This document shows, in pieces, positions 22,770-32,203 of a DNA stretch of 64,000 nt. Below the pieces are notes generated by a model. The model was not told the origin of the DNA, made no database searches, and saw nothing but the letters and a program-made list of their open reading frames with translations. Origin of the DNA: Moraxella caprae DSM 19149. GTDB lineage: Bacteria; Pseudomonadota; Gammaproteobacteria; Pseudomonadales; Moraxellaceae. The position numbers and the translations under genes were made by a program. Position 1 is the first letter of the stretch. Each line of letters starts with the position of its first letter. The DNA lies in contig NZ_AUGF01000006.1 in assembly GCF_000426885.1 (NCBI RefSeq), forward strand, positions 38,638 to 102,637. Reading direction: 5' to 3'.

Positions 22770-23528
22770 TCACACCAAAGGCGGTGTTAATGGCTTAATC
22801 AGCTTGGGCGTGATAGCAGGGGCTTGCTCATCGCTGGTGGGGGCAATGTCCGTCTCGTCGTTTATCTGTGACGATATTGGCTTGACCGCAGTGTCTTGAT
22901 TGGGGTCTTTAACAGCATGTTGGACAATGTCCTGGGTGTAGAGTTTTGGTAAGTCCAGCATTTGCACGACAAAGGCATACTTTAAGGTGTCTCTGTCACC
23001 CAGATAACGCTGATAAAAGCTAGAATTGAACAGCCCTGCCCCGCCTTGTCCCAACGCCCAAATGCTTGCCAAAAAATCTCGGGTTGCCATGGTGCTGTTC
23101 TGCTCAGACAGATACCGCTCGGCAATCTCATAAATACGCTTCATGCGTTCACGGCGAATCTTATACAGCTCACCGAACAGACGGTTTAGCCCCGATGCTG
23201 TCGATGACAGCTTGTCTTCTAGATGGTGAAACATCATCGCTCGCTGTGGACGCAAAAGCAGTTGTAGCACCATGCGAGCCACGCCCGCCCCCACTCCGTC
23301 ATCGATGGCGTTCATCTCATACAAGCGTTTTTCGTACTCTATGAGTAGTCTTAGCAGTAACTCATCCTTACTCACAAAATGCTTGTACAACGTCCCCTTT
23401 GCCAAATCCAAATGGCGTGCCAAACTGTCCAAGGTCAAATCATAGTCGCCTGATTCTAATAACAACTGTTCAGCAGTCGCCAAAATCTGCCGCTCTCGGT
23501 GCTCAAACTGTTCTTTACGACTGCTCAT
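22770..23528 (-). CDS. TetR-family transcriptional regulator
   Basis: 252 residues. The N-terminal TetR helix-turn-helix spans about 10-56: ILATAEQLLLESGDYDLTLD, then SLARHLDLAKGTLYKHFVSK. The ligand-binding domain is followed by a Pro/Thr-rich tail of about 40 residues. It is transcribed divergently from a fatty-acyl desaturase, with promoters facing away from each other. TetR proteins beside desaturase genes (for example DesT-type) sense acyl-CoA saturation; that this one regulates the neighbouring desaturase is inferred from position only. Confidence 0.85.
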   Translation of the reverse strand: MSSRKEQFEHRERQILATAEQLLLESGDYDLTLDSLARHLDLAKGTLYKHFVSKDELLLRLLIEYEKRLYEMNAIDDGVGAGVARMVLQLLLRPQRAMMFHHLEDKLSSTASGLNRLFGELYKIRRERMKRIYEIAERYLSEQNSTMATRDFLASIWALGQGGAGLFNSSFYQRYLGDRDTLKYAFVVQMLDLPKLYTQDIVQHAVKDPNQDTAVKPISSQINDETDIAPTSDEQAPAITPKLIKPLTPPLV

Positions 23529-23570
23529 GTCTTTATTCCCTGAGTGGGCAAAAAATGTAAAATTCTCTCA

Positions 23571-23608
23571 ATTATAACAAAATTTTAAACATTGTGAAAT
23601 ATGTTAAA
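23571..23608 (-). promoter_or_regulatory. tetR promoter with overlapping dyad
   Basis: On the minus strand, TTCACA and TATAAT are spaced 16 bp apart (23571-23598). AACATTGTGAAATATGTT, a dyad with 5-bp arms, overlaps the -35 region and could be an operator for the divergent regulator. The operator idea is weak without a second site. Confidence 0.5.
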
Positions 23609-23727
23609 AACAACCACCCTACCACACACCATTCATTCCCAAAATTTTGATAAAAAATTATTAAAAAACAATCACTTTTTATTGCTTAACAAATGTTCAT
23701 TTTTAATAAATTTTTTGTGTATGGGCG

Positions 23728-23756
23728 TTCACATCTTTAGCAAATTCATGTATAAT
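23728..23756 (+). promoter_or_regulatory. Desaturase promoter
   Basis: TTCACA and a consensus TATAAT with 17-bp spacing, ending about 34 bp before the desaturase ATG at 23790. Confidence 0.7.
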
Positions 23757-23789
23757 AGCACGCCAAAACAGGCAACACAGGAAAACACC

Positions 23790-24971
23790 ATGACTGCCAA
23801 ACACAACCCCCAAGATTTTGAAAATCCCCCCATTAACTGGGTGCCTGCTGTTTTTCTTATCAGCACGCCCTTGCTCGCCTTGATTTTGGTGCCGTGGTAT
23901 CTGTGGACGCATGACACCAGCCCTGCCCTGTGGATTGCCTTTTCGCTGTTTATGGCGTGGACGGGGCTGTCTATCACCGCAGGCTATCACCGCTTATTTG
24001 CCCATAAGTCCTATGAAGCCCACCCTGTTGTCAAATATTTTTTGCTCATCGGGGCGACCTTAGCGGTACAAAGCTCTGCCTTTGACTGGTGTTCAGGACA
24101 TCGTGTCCATCACCGCCGTGTCGATGATGAATATGATGACCCCTACTCGGCACGTCGTGGTTTTTGGTTTAGCCACATGCAGTGGATGTTAAAAAAATAC
24201 CCCAGCGGTCAATACGACTACAAAAACATCCCTGACCTAAAAAAAGACAAGGTGCTGGTACACCAACATGAGCATTATGGACTGTGGGTGCTACTGACCA
24301 ATGTCATCATCCTAAGTGCTGTCGGGCTTATCATTGGCGACATGCTCGGGGCATTTATCATCGTGGGGCTACTGCGTATGGTGCTGACCCATCATTTTAC
24401 CTTTTTTATCAACTCGCTGTGCCACATGTTCGGCACACGCCCTTATACTGATGAAAACACCGCCCGTGACAACCCGATTTTGGCGATTTTTACTTGGGGC
24501 GAAGGCTATCATAACTACCATCATTATTTCCAATACGACTATCGTAACGGGGTCAAATGGTGGCAATACGACCCAACCAAATGGCTCATCGCAGGCTTGT
24601 CTAAAATCGGTCTTGCCAAAGAGCTAAAAACGGTCGATGACCTAACCATCAAGCACGCCGAAGTTACCATGCAGTTTAAACGTGCCGAAGCTCGCATTGC
24701 AGGTGGGGATTTGTCCTTAGATGATAGGCTCATGCTGTTTAAAGATAAAATCAGTGCCGAATACGACGCCTTTACCAATACCGTGGAAGAATGGCACGCC
24801 CTTAAAACCAAATCCATGGAGCTAAAACGCACCGAATTTGCTAACCGCTTGCATGAAGCTGATGAATACCTAAAAGAACAGTTCGCCCAAGTGGAACAAA
24901 AGATCCGTGACCACAGTGAACGTGTAGAACAAGCCTTTATGCAATTAAAAGGTAAAACTGTTAAGGGTTGA
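23790..24971 (+). CDS. Delta-9-type fatty acyl desaturase
   Basis: Membrane di-iron desaturase of 393 residues that introduces a cis double bond into saturated acyl chains. The three histidine boxes are present: HRLFAH at residues 67-72, HRVHHRR near 105 and HNYHHYFQYDYRN near 235. Pairs of hydrophobic segments lie at about 18-62 and 165-205. A C-terminal extension of about 110 residues is charged and probably helical. The start at ATG 23790 has AGGA upstream and lies just after the promoter; the in-frame upstream start at 23601 would place the promoter inside the gene. The neighbouring TetR gene likely controls it. Confidence 0.9.
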   Translation: MTAKHNPQDFENPPINWVPAVFLISTPLLALILVPWYLWTHDTSPALWIAFSLFMAWTGLSITAGYHRLFAHKSYEAHPVVKYFLLIGATLAVQSSAFDWCSGHRVHHRRVDDEYDDPYSARRGFWFSHMQWMLKKYPSGQYDYKNIPDLKKDKVLVHQHEHYGLWVLLTNVIILSAVGLIIGDMLGAFIIVGLLRMVLTHHFTFFINSLCHMFGTRPYTDENTARDNPILAIFTWGEGYHNYHHYFQYDYRNGVKWWQYDPTKWLIAGLSKIGLAKELKTVDDLTIKHAEVTMQFKRAEARIAGGDLSLDDRLMLFKDKISAEYDAFTNTVEEWHALKTKSMELKRTEFANRLHEADEYLKEQFAQVEQKIRDHSERVEQAFMQLKGKTVKG

Positions 24972-24989
24972 TTGGGCAGATTAACCCAT

Positions 24990-25020
24990 TAAGAGAGTAG
25001 ATTTAGGTTTACTCTCTTTA
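24990..25020 (+). terminator. Terminator after desaturase
   Basis: AAGAGAGTA with its complement TTACTCTCTT forms a hairpin ending in CTTTA, 19 nt after the stop. The T-run is short. Confidence 0.5.
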
Positions 25021-25039
25021 CTCCAATCTCAAATTAAAA

Positions 25040-25308
25040 TAGGGCGTGTTGAACATTGGTATTTGCAATGCAAAATAAGAAAAATCGCACGTTTTTCAAG
25101 GAAAAAACAAAGGCTGTGAGTTTTCTATCAGACAAGTTTTTATTATGACAAACAATCCGACCACTTAATTTTAAGAGATTAAGTTTTAAAAATCTTAAAA
25201 ATCTACATGATTAAGCGGTCGGATAGCCATTTTTCATGCAAAAATTGATTGATATTGTCAAATTCTCATCTTGTTTTATAAAATGTCATCAATGTTCAAC
25301 ATACCCTA
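25040..25308. repeat. R1 element, full copy (about 269 bp)
   Basis: Ends are inverted repeats: AGGGCGTGTTGAACATTG at the left and CAATGTTCAACATACCCT at the right. Subterminal inverted motifs TTTGCAATG and CATTTTTCATGCAAA flank an interior shared with other copies (TTTTTCAAGGAAAAA). No ORF. It lies in a 710-bp gene-free stretch (24972-25681) that also holds R2 and R3 pieces. Confidence 0.8.
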
Positions 25309-25330
25309 GTAACTTATTGACTATAATATA

Positions 25331-25396
25331 AACCGTTATGGTTCGACAAGCTCACCACGAACGGTTTTCCTTATTTTGGGTTTTGCAGGAAGTCTA
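25331..25396. repeat. R2 element, right half
   Basis: About 66 bp identical in layout to the right half of the complete R2 element at 35782-35906. It contains GGTTCGACAAGCTCACCACG and the terminal repeat GTTTTGCAGGAAGTCTA. The left half is missing. An R3 palindrome follows at 25415-25440. The remaining bases to 25681 hold only AT-rich DNA and a possible -10 (TATAAT near 25622) for the next gene. Confidence 0.7.
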
Positions 25397-25681
25397 ATAA
25401 TTATTTTTTGAATTGTAGGGGTAAGTTACATTTGCCCTTGACAAATCAGTCATTTATGTCAAGTTGAAAATAAGGTACTAAAATAAGTGGAATGGAGATT
25501 GGGATATGTATCATTAATGAATAATGAATTGATATATAATAAAATTTTTTCTATTTATTACTATTAAGTTCGAGATGTTTTTTTATGGGATAAATGGGTA
25601 ACGCATAGGTAAAATTTAGGATATAATGTAAGAGTTTTCAACCAAAGACAGTTGTTTTAATTTTGCTCAAAATAATCTCTT

Positions 25682-26469
25682 ATGTTAAAGCCTACTCTTG
25701 CCATCAGCGTACTTGCCCTAGCCTTATCTGCTTGTACCACCACCCAAAGCGTCAAGCCTGAACACGCTCATGCTTATAGCCATGACCATCATCACGACCA
25801 TGACCACGGCTGGGACTATGCCCATCCAGAAAAATGGGGCGACCTAGAAGTGAACAAACTGTGTGGCACAGGCGTAGAGCAGTCGCCCATTAACATCGAC
25901 ACCGTAGTCAAGCCACGTCCTGACTCACAAGGCAACTTCACCCTAACCCCGAGCTACACCGCCAGCGATTTTGAAGTTGAAAACAACGGTCACACCATCG
26001 TCTTTAATGTCAAAGATGACAAAAACACCCCAAATGTCAATGGCGTGGACTATAAATTGCTACAATTTCACTACCATGTACCTAGTGAACACACCGTGAT
26101 GAATGCGTTTTATCCATTAGAGATTCACTTTGTTCACCAAAATGCCAATGGCGGTTTGGCGGTGGTTGGCGTCTTGGTAGAAAAAGGAGCGACCAATGCT
26201 GACCTTGGTAAAATCCTAACCGACCTATCCAAAGATGGCAGATACAAAGGCACACTATCCGCCTTTGATGTCTCCACCATCATGCCCAAAGACAGCAAAA
26301 CTTATGCTTATAACGACTCACTTACTACCCCACCATGCTCAGAGCAAGTGCAATGGCTATAAAAGCCAAGCCAATCAGCGAACAGCTAAATAACCTTGGC
26401 AAGCTCTACAACGGCAACAATCGCCCTGTACAGCCACAAGGTGACCGTACTGTCTATGTGGTAGAATAA
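25682..26469 (+). pseudogene. Alpha-class carbonic anhydrase, frameshifted near the C-terminus
   Basis: Periplasmic or lipid-anchored carbonic anhydrase interconverting CO2 and bicarbonate. The signal peptide has lipobox LSAC (Cys about 18). A His-rich stretch follows (HDHHHDHDHG). Then come WGD, QSPINID, the zinc histidines of LLQFHYHVPSEHTV and HFVH, and SLTTPPCSE. The frame stops at TAA 26360-26362 after QWL. The expected C-terminus continues in another frame: KAKPISEQLNNLGKLYNGNN, RPVQPQ, ending at TAA 26467-26469. Loss of one TGGC unit from a TGGCTGGC tandem would explain the shift. All zinc ligands lie before the break, so a shortened protein could be made, but it would lack a conserved strand. 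Confidence 0.85.
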
Positions 26470-26500
26470 TTGGCAACACTTGACAGTCATGCTAAAATAC

Positions 26501-26530
26501 AAACGCTCGAGTCTGTGCTTGAGCGTTTTT
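26501..26530 (+). terminator. Terminator after carbonic anhydrase
   Basis: AAACGCTC and GAGCGTTT flank a 12-nt loop, followed by TT. Confidence 0.75.
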
Positions 26531-26572
26531 CAATTTATAAGCAGTCACGCCCTAAATTTTAAGAGAATTGTC

Positions 26573-27655
26573 ATGACTCATCACGCCCTACACCGCCCTT
26601 TTGCTCCTGCCATCATCTCGGCTGATTTTAAGACTTATCCTACTGACTTTATCGTCAAAGAGCTGATGACTGTTGATTTTAGTGGGCAAGGCGAGCATTT
26701 GTGGGTGCATGTCTGCAAAGTCGGCATGAACACCGCCTTTGTCACCAAACTTTTGGCGGGCTGGGCGGACATTGCCATGCGTGATGTCGGCTACTCGGGA
26801 CTAAAAGACCGCCATGCCCAGACGTATCAATGGTTTAGCCTAAGATTGCCCAAGCGTGGTATGCCTGCATTAGAGTTTGATGAGTTTGTCAAAAACCATT
26901 TAAAAGAGGGTGAAAGCCTAACGCTCATCGCTCATCACTGGCACGACAAAAAACTCCACCGTGGCACGCACAAAGCCAATGCCTTTACCATTACGCTAAG
27001 ACAAGTGGCAGGCGAGATGTCCGCCATCAATGCACAGCTTACTCATATCAAGCAGGCAGGCGTGCCAAACTATTTTGGCGAGCAACGCTTTGGGCGTGAT
27101 GGCGATAACATCAATCAAGCCAAAGCCTTTTTTGAGAAAATACTCTCATCTGCCAAGCCTTATAAGCCCTTTAAAAAAGACATGGATAAGCACAGCCTAT
27201 ATGTGTCATCCGCCAGAAGCATGCTGTTTAATGCCTTGCTTGGTGAGCGAGTACGGCTTGGGTGTTGGAATAAGGCAGTAACAGGAGATGTGTTCAACTT
27301 AGACGGAACGGGTTCTATTTTTTGTGCTGATATTGATGATGAGATAATTCGACGAGTATCAGAACAGGACATTCACCCCACCGCCCCACTGTTTGGGGTG
27401 GGCGAGCCAAAAAATACCGATGAGAGTCTACGCATTTATCAGGCGGTATTGGCACAAGATGAATTTGAACTTATCAAAAATGGACTCTTAAAGGTCGGGG
27501 TCAAACTGGCTCAACGCCCCTTACGTCTAAGGGTTCATGGGCTAAATTGGCAATGGCATGATGACAGTCTAACGCTAGACTTTGAGTTGCCCACTGGCAG
27601 TTTTGCCACCAGTGTGCTGTTTGCTTTGTGTGAGAATTTGGTCGAGAACCGTTAA
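26573..27655 (+). CDS. truD: tRNA pseudouridine(13) synthase
   Basis: Isomerises U13 of tRNA-Glu to pseudouridine. From the ATG at 26573 it has 360 residues, close to E. coli TruD. The catalytic Asp is in VGYSGLKDRHAQTYQWFS near residue 78, and the TRUD-domain motif GVPNYFGEQRFGRDGDN follows in the middle. An in-frame upstream ATG at 26480 would add 31 residues containing the preceding terminator, so it is rejected. It converges with the PHP gene, sharing 4 bp at the stop codons. Confidence 0.95.
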   Translation: MTHHALHRPFAPAIISADFKTYPTDFIVKELMTVDFSGQGEHLWVHVCKVGMNTAFVTKLLAGWADIAMRDVGYSGLKDRHAQTYQWFSLRLPKRGMPALEFDEFVKNHLKEGESLTLIAHHWHDKKLHRGTHKANAFTITLRQVAGEMSAINAQLTHIKQAGVPNYFGEQRFGRDGDNINQAKAFFEKILSSAKPYKPFKKDMDKHSLYVSSARSMLFNALLGERVRLGCWNKAVTGDVFNLDGTGSIFCADIDDEIIRRVSEQDIHPTAPLFGVGEPKNTDESLRIYQAVLAQDEFELIKNGLLKVGVKLAQRPLRLRVHGLNWQWHDDSLTLDFELPTGSFATSVLFALCENLVENR

Positions 27656-28545
27656 AACCGCTCCCACACTCCCACCTGCTCCGCCTTAGGTGTGGCGACT
27701 TGTCCAAGTTTTCGCCATGGCATGTTTGCCCCGTGAAAATCCGACCCCACCGACACCATGAGTCCATGCTCTGCTACACATCTGTCTATCATCGCTCGGG
27801 TAGACATGGGCTCGCTAGGGCTGGGCAACTCAACCGCCTGACCACCTAGCATGGCAAAGTCAGCGATGAGCTTACGCACACGAGTGGCGGACAAATCATA
27901 GCGAGTGGGGTGAGCCAGTACCGAAATCCCACCACATTCATGGATAAGCTCTATGGTCTGACCCATGGTTAAGCTATCAATGGCAACATAAGCTGGCTTA
28001 TTATCCGCCAGATATTTATCAAAAGCATCTTGCACCGTTCGCACCACACCCAGTTCAAATAATACTTGTCCAATATGAGCCCGTCCCACGGCTTTGGCAT
28101 TGCCGTTTGCCTTACCCAATACCGCTTGCCATAATACCTGCTCATCAATATGAGCAAAATCCGCCATGTCTGCCAATATCTTCGCCATCTTTACCACAAT
28201 GGCATGACCACGAGCTTCCCGAGAGTTTTGTAAATGGTTAAGTTTTTGATTTAATCGCTCTTTATCCTTAAAATTAAGGGCGACCACATGAATGGTCTTG
28301 GTTGTGGATTTATTTTTGCCATAGCCACCATTCATCTGATGATGACAACTAATCTCTGCCCCATCAATCAAACGCACGCCTAGCTCATTCGCCATTTGCC
28401 GTGCTTCATCAATGCCAGCGGTGGTGTCATGGTCGGTCAAGGCAAAAACTTCAATGCCCATCTCATGAGCCAACTTGACTACATGGGCAGGGGCGAATGT
28501 GCCATCAGAGCGGGTGCTGTGACTGTGTAAGTCCACTTTTATCAT
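27652..28545 (-). CDS. PHP-domain phosphoesterase (RNase AM/YciV-like)
   Basis: 297 residues with the full set of PHP metal-binding motifs: KVDLHSHSTRSDGT at the N-terminus, ALTDHDTTAG near 37, VLAHPTRYDL near 213 and VGSDFHGAN near 262. Members of this family (E. coli YciV/RNase AM) act as 5'-to-3' exonucleases on short RNAs and as 3',5'-nucleotide bisphosphatases. That specific activity is family knowledge, not visible here. It is a single gene between truD (convergent) and ftsZ. Confidence 0.85.
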   Translation of the reverse strand: MIKVDLHSHSTRSDGTFAPAHVVKLAHEMGIEVFALTDHDTTAGIDEARQMANELGVRLIDGAEISCHHQMNGGYGKNKSTTKTIHVVALNFKDKERLNQKLNHLQNSREARGHAIVVKMAKILADMADFAHIDEQVLWQAVLGKANGNAKAVGRAHIGQVLFELGVVRTVQDAFDKYLADNKPAYVAIDSLTMGQTIELIHECGGISVLAHPTRYDLSATRVRKLIADFAMLGGQAVELPSPSEPMSTRAMIDRCVAEHGLMVSVGSDFHGANMPWRKLGQVATPKAEQVGVWERF

Positions 28546-28593
28546 AGATTATTTATCTCATTTTACTGTTTATTTTTACCGTCAAATAAAACA

Positions 28594-28617
28594 AAACCCC
28601 ACCAATGGTAGGGTTTA
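28594..28617 (-). terminator. ftsZ terminator
   Basis: On the minus strand AAACCCTACC and GGTGGGGTTT pair around ATT, followed by a T-rich tract. It ends the ftsZ transcript; lpxC, which follows ftsZ in many relatives, is absent. Confidence 0.75.
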
Positions 28618-28630
28618 CACAAAGAACATA

Positions 28631-29815
28631 TCACTTATTATGCTGTTGTGATTTTAGGTAACTATTCACATCAATGCGTGTCTTGACCTGTGGAGCGGTC
28701 TGTGGCTGAGCCTGTGCTTGCACTGACTGTGCCTGTGGTTGAGCCTGTTGTGCTTGCTGCCTACTCTCCAAGGCACTGACATGACCTGCGGGGGCAGTTT
28801 GTAGATTCTGAATCGGAGCTTGTTGCACAGCGACTTTTGGACGGTCATCCAAGGTCAAACCCGTAGCGATGACTGTAACATGAATCTCATCGCCCATGCT
28901 CTCATCTTGGACATAGCCATAGAAGATATTACCTTCTTCTAGGTCAGCAATCGATGACAACGCTTCGGCAATCTCCTCAGGCTCACTCATCATCAGCTCA
29001 GCTGCGGTAATGTTCACCAACAGCCCCTTGGCATTTTCAAGGCGAATGTCATCAAGCAGTGGTGAGCGAATGGCTTTCTCGGCAGCTTGTCTGGCACGGT
29101 CATCGCCACTGGCACGACCGATACCCATCATCGCATAGCCTTTGGCAGTCATGGCAGTACGCACGTCTCTAAAATCGGTGTTAATCACCACGTTATCCGC
29201 CGTATCCACGATTTGCACCAAGCCACTCACTGCGTGCAGAAGTACGTCATCGGCTTTTTTAAGAGCATCTGTAAAAGAGATTTGCTTATAAATCTTCAAC
29301 AATTTTTGGTTAGGAATGGTAATGATGGCATCCACAAGCTCTGTTAGTTGGCTAACGCCATCTTTGGCAGACTTCATGCGTTTTTTGCCTTCAAAGTCAA
29401 ATGGCGTGGTTACCACAGCAACGGTCAAAATACCCATCTCTTTGGCAACACGAGCCACCACAGGAGCGGCGCCCGTGCCTGTACCACCACCCATGCCTGC
29501 GGTGATAAATACCATATTATAGCCATCTAACATCGAGCGAATTTCATCTTCGTCTTCTTCGGCATAACGGCGACCTTCCTCAGGATTACCACCTGCACCC
29601 AAACCTTCCGAGCCAAGCTGAATCTTGTGTGGCACGGTCAGATTATCAAGAGCGGTACGGTCAGTATTGGCAGCGACAAATGTCACCCCATTAAGACCTT
29701 CTTGCACCATATGCTCGACCGCATTACCGCCACCGCCACCCACACCAAAAACGATAAAGCGTGCTTTACCGTAGTTTACTTGACCGTCATCTGTATCAAG
29801 ACCATATTTAGACAT
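28631..29815 (-). CDS. ftsZ: Cell division protein FtsZ
   Basis: Tubulin-like GTPase that forms the Z-ring. 394 residues. The nucleotide-binding tubulin signature GGGTGTGAAP is at about 108-117, and FGVGGGGGNAV near the N-terminus contributes to the GTP pocket. After residue about 320 comes a Gln/Ala-rich disordered linker, ending in RIDVNSYLKSQQHNK, a variant of the C-terminal peptide that binds FtsA and ZipA (both encoded in this window). It has its own promoter in the 179-bp gap after ftsA. Confidence 0.99.
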   Translation of the reverse strand: MSKYGLDTDDGQVNYGKARFIVFGVGGGGGNAVEHMVQEGLNGVTFVAANTDRTALDNLTVPHKIQLGSEGLGAGGNPEEGRRYAEEDEDEIRSMLDGYNMVFITAGMGGGTGTGAAPVVARVAKEMGILTVAVVTTPFDFEGKKRMKSAKDGVSQLTELVDAIITIPNQKLLKIYKQISFTDALKKADDVLLHAVSGLVQIVDTADNVVINTDFRDVRTAMTAKGYAMMGIGRASGDDRARQAAEKAIRSPLLDDIRLENAKGLLVNITAAELMMSEPEEIAEALSSIADLEEGNIFYGYVQDESMGDEIHVTVIATGLTLDDRPKVAVQQAPIQNLQTAPAGHVSALESRQQAQQAQPQAQSVQAQAQPQTAPQVKTRIDVNSYLKSQQHNK

Positions 29816-29863
29816 TTATTTCTCCGAATTCTTTTATCATATTGGCATAGAAACTATTTTGAT

Positions 29864-29905
29864 ATTATAACACCAATTCACCCCATATTAAATAGCAGGG
29901 TGAAT
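29864..29905 (-). promoter_or_regulatory. ftsZ promoter with a dyad over the -35
   Basis: Minus-strand TTTAAT and TATAAT are 17 bp apart (29864-29892). A 7-bp inverted repeat TTCACCC/GGGTGAA (29878-29905) spans the -35, which could be an operator. The binding protein is unknown. Confidence 0.6.
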
Positions 29906-29994
29906 GATTGGCTTGAAATAAGCTGTTAATGGGCAAATGTAGCCAAGATAGACGTTTATTATCTTTTACCCTAACCTTTAAAATCGCAATATCA

Positions 29995-31317
29995 TCACAG
30001 TAGCTGTCTTAATTTATCAAACCATGATTGGCATTTTTGCCCAACACGACCAAAAAAGCCCACTCTATCCAAATCGCCAAACTGCCCACGCTCATCGCGA
30101 GCATACTGCTCACTTTGATAATACATGAGTGCCCCGATGATACTATGTAATTTCGGGTCAGACAGATGTGTTTTTAAAAGCCCGATATCATCATCGCTAA
30201 GCAGTTCGGTATGCACCGCCACCTTTGGGTTGATGTCCATTTGACGTACGCCGACACCAAACTGTCTTTCTATCAAGCTGGGCAAATCCCTCATGTCCGC
30301 CCCGCCACCTGCCAACACCACGCCCATGTCCATGAACTGGTCTAGTCCTTTGGCGGTCAATTCATCAAAAATCTCATGTAGCAATGCCAGATAACGTGCT
30401 TCAATGATACTGGCAAGTTTATACAAATGAACCGTCAATTCGCTGTCATGATGACGTTTTTTAAGCGTGATAAAATCACTTTTGCTTTGTTTGCTGGCGT
30501 TCGCTGAGCCGTGATGTTTTTTTAAAGATTCAGCTTCTAATAAAGTCAGTCCAAGCGTACTGGCGATGTCCATGTCCACCAGTTGCCCACCCACAGGCAG
30601 ACAGCGAGTGTAGAGCAACATGCCTTCTTGGTACAGGCACACTTTGGTGAGTGCTGCACCGATGTCAATAAAGCACACACCACGCTGTTTTTCATCACTG
30701 CTTAGGGCGTATTCACTGCTGGTTATCCCATCAAAAAACATGGGATGAACTTCTAGGTTATTTGAGACCATCAAATCCTTGATTTGGGCATAAAACATGC
30801 TAGGCACGCTGATAAGATGATAGCCAACGGTCAGTTTATGAGCCAACATGCCCACAACATCTTTGCCACTTTGGTCATCATCTAGCCAAAAACGCTGTTG
30901 GCACAACTGCACGTCTTTATGTCCTTTTTGTGCCAGTCCTACCTTGGCATCATTTAAAATATCCCGAACATCATCATGGTTTATCTTACGTCCAAGGGTG
31001 TCGCCCGTGGGATTTTGTCCTGTGATGATTTTATCTTGAATGCCGTTTTCGCCCATCATCGCAGGACTGGCAAAAGACAGCCCGACATAAGAGACTTGCA
31101 CCCCTGCCATGTCAATGGCTTCTCGCAACGACTTATGAATGGCACTGAGTAGATGTTCACGATTGACGATTTGACCACCAAAAAACGCGTCCGTTTTGGC
31201 AAGTCCAAGTCCCATGATTTGGATTTTTTTATGATGAACGTCAAAATAGCCCACAACGGTATAAACCGCCGTGGAACTTAGATGAATCACCGCATGAATG
31301 TCAGAATCGGGTATCAT
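29995..31317 (-). CDS. ftsA: Cell division protein FtsA
   Basis: Actin-like ATPase tethering FtsZ to the membrane. 440 residues. Phosphate-binding elements appear as CFIDIGAALTKVCLYQEGML near 217 and VLAGGGADMRDLP near 340. The C-terminal amphipathic helix VGQKCQSWFDKLRQLL is the membrane anchor. It lies between ftsQ and ftsZ in the usual order. Compared with E. coli FtsA the protein is about 20 residues longer, mostly in a Lys/His-rich insert around 275-295. Confidence 0.95.
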   Translation of the reverse strand: MIPDSDIHAVIHLSSTAVYTVVGYFDVHHKKIQIMGLGLAKTDAFFGGQIVNREHLLSAIHKSLREAIDMAGVQVSYVGLSFASPAMMGENGIQDKIITGQNPTGDTLGRKINHDDVRDILNDAKVGLAQKGHKDVQLCQQRFWLDDDQSGKDVVGMLAHKLTVGYHLISVPSMFYAQIKDLMVSNNLEVHPMFFDGITSSEYALSSDEKQRGVCFIDIGAALTKVCLYQEGMLLYTRCLPVGGQLVDMDIASTLGLTLLEAESLKKHHGSANASKQSKSDFITLKKRHHDSELTVHLYKLASIIEARYLALLHEIFDELTAKGLDQFMDMGVVLAGGGADMRDLPSLIERQFGVGVRQMDINPKVAVHTELLSDDDIGLLKTHLSDPKLHSIIGALMYYQSEQYARDERGQFGDLDRVGFFGRVGQKCQSWFDKLRQLL

Positions 31318-31423
31318 AATTGACCAAAATTAGGGGAAATCGCTCTGCCCAAAAACAAGATTGTCAAAACACTTGTTTTAAAAATCTATCAAAAATAAAA
31401 TAAATCAAATTTTAAAATAGCCT

Positions 31424-32203
31424 TTATTTCTTATTTCGCCACGCAATAGAAAAACCGTTTTTATAACGCAAATCAACCGACTGCATGTCATTGATACGCT
31501 CAGCAAATCGCTCATTTAAAATCTGTGCCAACTGATGAAGTTTTTGTGTGGTATTCTCATCATCAACAACCACCCTAAGCCCGTTATGAAAACGCATAAC
31601 CCACGTGTTGCGTGGTGTCAATATCAAATCATCCACCGTCAGCCCGAGCGGAGCAAATTGCTGATTGACATACTGCATTTGGCGCATGATGGCATCTGCC
31701 TGTGTCGCCGAGCCATGCAATGTGACCAAATCAGGGTTCATGACATCGCCTTTATCGGCAGGTCTAAACACCACGCCATTGGCATCAATCATCTCTTGAC
31801 TGCCGAAATTGGCGATGGGCTTGCGTGGCACCGCCTCAACCGTAATGCCCTGATACCAGTCACGGCGTACGGTCGCATGCTCCACCCACGACAAGCTTGT
31901 CACACTGTCATGGATTTGGTGCAAATTACCCCCAAAAAAAGGTATTTCTCCAAAAGGGGCGATTGCCTGTTTCAATGACTGGCTCTCTGGTGTGGTCAAA
32001 TTTGACGCTTCCACATGGATGGGTTTGGCAGGGCTTTTGCCGATGGTTTGCATGGCAAAAAAGCCAATGGCAAACATCAGCCCAAGCGTCACCAAAGCCG
32101 ATCGCCATGATTTTGACAAATGCTTGTCATCATGCCCCTCATGCTCATGGTTGATATGGTCTGCTGTCATCTCTGCCACGGTTGCACCCAATTGGATAGC
32201 CAA
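31424..32203 (-). CDS. ftsQ: Cell division protein FtsQ
   Basis: Bitopic divisome protein of 259 residues. A cytoplasmic tail (about 1-33) with a His/Asp/Glu-rich stretch is followed by one membrane helix (about 35-54, ALVTLGLMFAIGFFAMQTI). The periplasmic POTRA domain carries SLSWVEHATVRRDWYQGITV, and a beta domain precedes the C-terminus. Sequence identity in this family is low, so placement between ddl and ftsA supports the call. It is separated from ddl by a terminator, so it must have its own promoter in the preceding 248 bp. Confidence 0.93.
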   Translation of the reverse strand: MAIQLGATVAEMTADHINHEHEGHDDKHLSKSWRSALVTLGLMFAIGFFAMQTIGKSPAKPIHVEASNLTTPESQSLKQAIAPFGEIPFFGGNLHQIHDSVTSLSWVEHATVRRDWYQGITVEAVPRKPIANFGSQEMIDANGVVFRPADKGDVMNPDLVTLHGSATQADAIMRQMQYVNQQFAPLGLTVDDLILTPRNTWVMRFHNGLRVVVDDENTTQKLHQLAQILNERFAERINDMQSVDLRYKNGFSIAWRNKK

